From a candidate division WOR-3 bacterium (GTDB taxonomy: Bacteria > Hydrothermota > Hydrothermia > Hydrothermales > JAJRUZ01), in the NCBI GenBank assembly GCA_039804025.1, contig JBDRZP010000003.1, positions 1-64,000 on the forward strand: DNA of 64,000 bases, in the 5' to 3' direction. The notes under the pieces are model-generated. The model was not told the origin of the DNA. It made no database searches and was given only the letters and a program-made list of their open reading frames with translations. The position numbers and the translations under genes are program-made. Numbering within the stretch: position 1 is the stretch's first letter; each line of letters opens with the position of its first letter. This document shows, in pieces, positions 61,423 through 64,000 of this stretch.

Positions 61423-62873
61423 GATTAGTTTATCCAATTTTAATCATTATTTTATTTTTTTTATCTTTAATTGAAATAATTTTTTTATTAAATTTAAGAA
61501 TAAGGGAATTTTTATTTATTTTTTTTCTTTTTATCGGCATAGTTTTAATTATTTTAAATAATGAATTTGCCTTTTTTTATATACTTACTTACCTTCTTTT
61601 TATGCCTTTTTTAAGAAGAGTTTTACTTTTATATGAGAAATACTCACCAATTGAACTTTTATATCTTGTTCCTGATATTCTGATTCTCTTCCAGTTCAGC
61701 TATATTTTCCTTTCAAAAATTGAAAATTTCAAAAAAATTCTTTCCTATAATGAATTTAAAGTTTTATTTTTCTTACAGATTTTGATGTTTCTTGAAATAT
61801 TCAATCCAATCCAGGGACCTTTAATTGTAGGTTTTGGTGGTGCAAAATTTCTTTTAATTCCTTCCCTTTTAGCCTATATTGCTTTTTTTAACAAAGATAT
61901 ATATTTTAAAAAAATAAAAAATTTCATTATATACGTTGGAATAATTTCCCTTTTTTATGCTTATTTACAGGTTGAAAAAAGTTATTTTTCCTTTGAAAAA
62001 ACATGGCTTATAAATGTTAAGGCCGAATATGGATCGCTCTTTGAGTTTTTCAATTCAAAAGTAAGACCCTTTTCTTTTTTTTCAAGTGTATCAGAGTTCG
62101 GACAATTCATGGCAGTATCCTCTGTATTATCTCTCTTTTTTCTCAAAACTAAAATAAAATTCTTACTTTTCTTTCTTTTCATTTTCGGAATATACATTTC
62201 AGGGGTAAGGTCATCTTTTTACATGATTTTCTTTTCAATTATTTTTTATTTAATTTTTAAAAGGACAAAAAACTACAGGAAATTGTTAAATGTTTTTTTA
62301 TTAATATTTATTTCTTATGTTATTTTAGTAAACATAATTAATCTGCCTGACATTGACACAGGGACCCTTCAGGGTAGATTTTTACAGGGAATTTTTGACC
62401 CTTTAAGAAGGGGATCATCTTTCCTTATCAGGTTAAACGCATGGATTGGTTTTTTAATTAATGCCATAACTGTAAGACCCTTTGGTTCAGGACTCGGAAT
62501 CATAACAATGGCATCCCGAAGGTTTTACATCCCGGGTCCTACTGTTGAATCTACTTTTTTTGGAATGTTTGTTGCCTGTGGATTCTTGGGTGGTTTTTTA
62601 CTCTTTTATCTTGTAATTTCAATAATTTTTAAAAGTATAAAAAGTCAAAAAGAAATAAAAGAAAAAATATCATTACCCCTCATTTTAATGATTTCAATTT
62701 CCATAGGACAGCTTTTAACTCAATACCTTATAGGAGCAATTTTCTGGAGTTCTATTGGGTTATGGGTAAAAAATTTCTACGGGAATAAACACGATAGATA
62801 TAAAGATAATTATTTTGAAAAAGAAGAATATGTTCTGGAAAAACCTTTAAAACAGAATCAGCGTAAACTTTGA
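61395..62873 (+). CDS. O-antigen ligase/polymerase-like membrane protein, copy 2
   Basis: This second copy has 492 residues from the ATG at 61,395 (MDRFKGRTLRLVYP). The frame opens at 61,302, but that part overlaps copy 1 heavily. It has the same marks: FNPIQGPLIVGFGGAKFLLI, VRPFSFFSSVSEFGQFMAVS, RLNAWIGFLINAITVRPFGS and VESTFFGMFVACGFLGG. The two genes look like an old tandem duplication that has diverged; they may act on different lipids. Its 3' end overlaps the oppositely oriented GT-C gene by 122 bp. Confidence 0.82.
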   Translation: MDRFKGRTLRLVYPILIIILFFLSLIEIIFLLNLRIREFLFIFFLFIGIVLIILNNEFAFFYILTYLLFMPFLRRVLLLYEKYSPIELLYLVPDILILFQFSYIFLSKIENFKKILSYNEFKVLFFLQILMFLEIFNPIQGPLIVGFGGAKFLLIPSLLAYIAFFNKDIYFKKIKNFIIYVGIISLFYAYLQVEKSYFSFEKTWLINVKAEYGSLFEFFNSKVRPFSFFSSVSEFGQFMAVSSVLSLFFLKTKIKFLLFFLFIFGIYISGVRSSFYMIFFSIIFYLIFKRTKNYRKLLNVFLLIFISYVILVNIINLPDIDTGTLQGRFLQGIFDPLRRGSSFLIRLNAWIGFLINAITVRPFGSGLGIITMASRRFYIPGPTVESTFFGMFVACGFLGGFLLFYLVISIIFKSIKSQKEIKEKISLPLILMISISIGQLLTQYLIGAIFWSSIGLWVKNFYGNKHDRYKDNYFEKEEYVLEKPLKQNQRKL

Positions 62874-64000
62874 TAAAAGAAAGATTTTTTTCTCCTGATT
62901 TTAAAGTGTATACGAGAACAAAAGATTCAGGAAAAACTTTTATATTCTTAATATTCTCATAAAAAGTAAAACTTTTCCAGTCTGTAAAATGCACGATTTC
63001 TCTTTTACCCCATATTGGTAAAAGAAGTTTTGTAATTTCAAAATGAGTTACAAGAAGGTCTTTTTCTTCTGTATATTTATATACAAGCTCTTTTGTTTCT
63101 TTAAAGATTTTTAAATAAAAATTATGTTTTTTCATAATTAAACAAGAAGAAAATAAACCTGAAAGAAAAAAAAGAATAAAGAAAATTTTTTTCAATTTTT
63201 CCTTAAAGAGATTTTGCAAAAAAAAGGAATATCCTATTATAAGGAAAATCAAAAAGGGGAAAAGGTATCTTATACCTATAACTGAGGACAAAATCAGATT
63301 CCCTTCTACTTTATCATGATATATGTAAAGAAGATAAAGAAAAATAGCTGGTAAAAATCCTATAAGTAAATTTCTTAATATTTTTATTTTCAAAATTCCT
63401 AAAAGACCAAAAATTAAAAGCAAAGGATAATTCAAATTTAAATAAACAAAGTAATCTTTAAAATTTTTAAAGAAATAAATTAAAGAAAATTTAAAATCAG
63501 GATGGTACCTGCCGTATATAAAATAAAGGTATATAAAAATAAAAAATATAGAAATAAATGTAGATAAGATATAAAAAATTAAATTTATTTTTCTTCTCTT
63601 TTTGAAAGAGTCATAAATAAAAACAAAGGAATAAAATAAATTAGGGGGTTTTAAAAGAACAAAAAGAAAATTTGTAATATAAGAAATATATTTTTCTTTA
63701 AAATGAAAATAAAAAGTAAGCAAAAATAAGAAAGAATTATAAAAATCTGGCATAACTGTTCTTGAATACAAAATAAAAGAAGGATGAAATAGATACAAAA
63801 GGGAAAATAAGGGATCTATATTTAAAAAAACTAATATTTTATATAAAATAAAAAAAGAAAAAAGATGAATTAAAAAAGAAACAAAAAAAATAAAGTAAAA
63901 ATTAATTTTTAAAGGCAAAGATAAAAATATAAGGGGATAAAAGGGTGGATACTTTGAGACATTACCTATTCTACCTTCATGAATTCCCATTCCCCTTACC
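62752..64000 (-). CDS. GT-C fold membrane protein (5' end outside window)
   Basis: At least 415 residues of a membrane protein are visible, with ten or so helices. The N-terminal part reads VRGMGIHEGRIGNVSKYPPF, a loop with a Tyr-Pro-Pro element seen in GT-C mannosyltransferases, and continues off the right edge, so the first Met at 63,990 is not necessarily the start. LLKPPNLFYSFVFIYDSFKK and FPESFVLVYTLKSGEKN are later landmarks. It may transfer sugars from polyprenyl phosphate. Its end overlaps the ligase-like gene on the other strand by 122 bp. Confidence 0.72.
   Translation of the reverse strand, partial: VRGMGIHEGRIGNVSKYPPFYPLIFLSLPLKINFYFIFFVSFLIHLFSFFILYKILVFLNIDPLFSLLYLFHPSFILYSRTVMPDFYNSFLFLLTFYFHFKEKYISYITNFLFVLLKPPNLFYSFVFIYDSFKKRRKINLIFYILSTFISIFFIFIYLYFIYGRYHPDFKFSLIYFFKNFKDYFVYLNLNYPLLLIFGLLGILKIKILRNLLIGFLPAIFLYLLYIYHDKVEGNLILSSVIGIRYLFPFLIFLIIGYSFFLQNLFKEKLKKIFFILFFLSGLFSSCLIMKKHNFYLKIFKETKELVYKYTEEKDLLVTHFEITKLLLPIWGKREIVHFTDWKSFTFYENIKNIKVFPESFVLVYTLKSGEKNLSFIKVYADSVLKVFPEHILLFQNNYLYIYRVYSRRNFLPITQ

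Overview
This window is strongly A+T-rich, while its 16S rRNA gene is strongly G+C-rich, the contrast usual in thermophiles. The cell looks Gram-negative-like: it has outer-membrane beta-barrel proteins, sedoheptulose-7-phosphate isomerase, a heptosyltransferase-like GT9 enzyme and type IV pilus genes. It also has a V-type ATPase B subunit and a methylmalonyl-CoA mutase chain. Together these suggest an anaerobic, probably thermophilic bacterium of an uncultured lineage. The WOR-3/Hydrothermae-like assemblage is my best guess, but it is an inference from gene content and not a phylogeny.

Layout. 1-5,036 (-): a short-chain fatty acid transporter (cut by the window edge), a methyltransferase, two FemAB-like acyltransferases and a NeuC-type UDP-GlcNAc 2-epimerase. 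5,102-10,548 (+): an isolated V-ATPase B subunit, glutamate dehydrogenase, a GT2 glycosyltransferase with no standard start codon, a sugar-nucleotide dehydratase/epimerase and a GT9 enzyme, closed by a G6/C6 hairpin. 10,583-13,044 (-): three small outer-membrane beta-barrels and a coiled-coil membrane protein. 13,281-14,834 (-): a solitary 16S rRNA gene with a near-consensus promoter and an 18-bp processing stem, and no 23S, 5S or tRNA beside it. 14,999-17,807 (-): a ferrous iron operon (feoB, zinc ribbon, DtxR-FeoA regulator). 17,845-23,472 (-): sugar phosphate genes, DUF72, a sodium symporter with a 34-residue companion, a P-loop kinase and a thioesterase. 23,474-28,576 (-): pyrF-pyrD-pyrK, a TPR lipoprotein and TldD. 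tRNA-Ala(CGC) follows. 28,690-32,828 (-): GT-C, thyX, gmhA, a MidA-like methyltransferase and an MBL hydrolase.

The most interesting part is 32,830-41,350 (-). tRNA-Arg(UCU) is followed 15 bp later by an apparently intact Cas6 endoribonuclease gene, and 19 bp later by cheW, cheY, cheA, cheC, a large TPR protein, a PATAN(DUF4388)-TPR protein, a 195-residue protein and a roadblock-like protein. No receptor, CheR, CheB, flagellar gene, CRISPR array or other cas gene is visible. Divergently, from a perfect TTGACA-17-TATAAT promoter, run pilC, pilS, pilR and polX (41,474-47,117). The pilMNOP-glmS-ADH-peptidase operon (47,114-53,645, -) lies just beyond. The arrangement suggests a chemosensory pathway that controls type IV pili, with an orphan Cas6 built into the operon.

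53,739-62,873 (+) is one tightly overlapped operon: a band-7 protein, a biotin carrier, methylmalonyl-CoA mutase, a Cys/Met-type PLP enzyme, an FAD oxidoreductase, a GT4 and two tandem O-antigen ligase-like proteins. It converges on a GT-C membrane protein that is cut by the right edge. Three genes in the window (7,776, 13,044 and 47,974) have good protein frames but no ATG, GTG or TTG start, which hints at AUA/AUU initiation in this organism.
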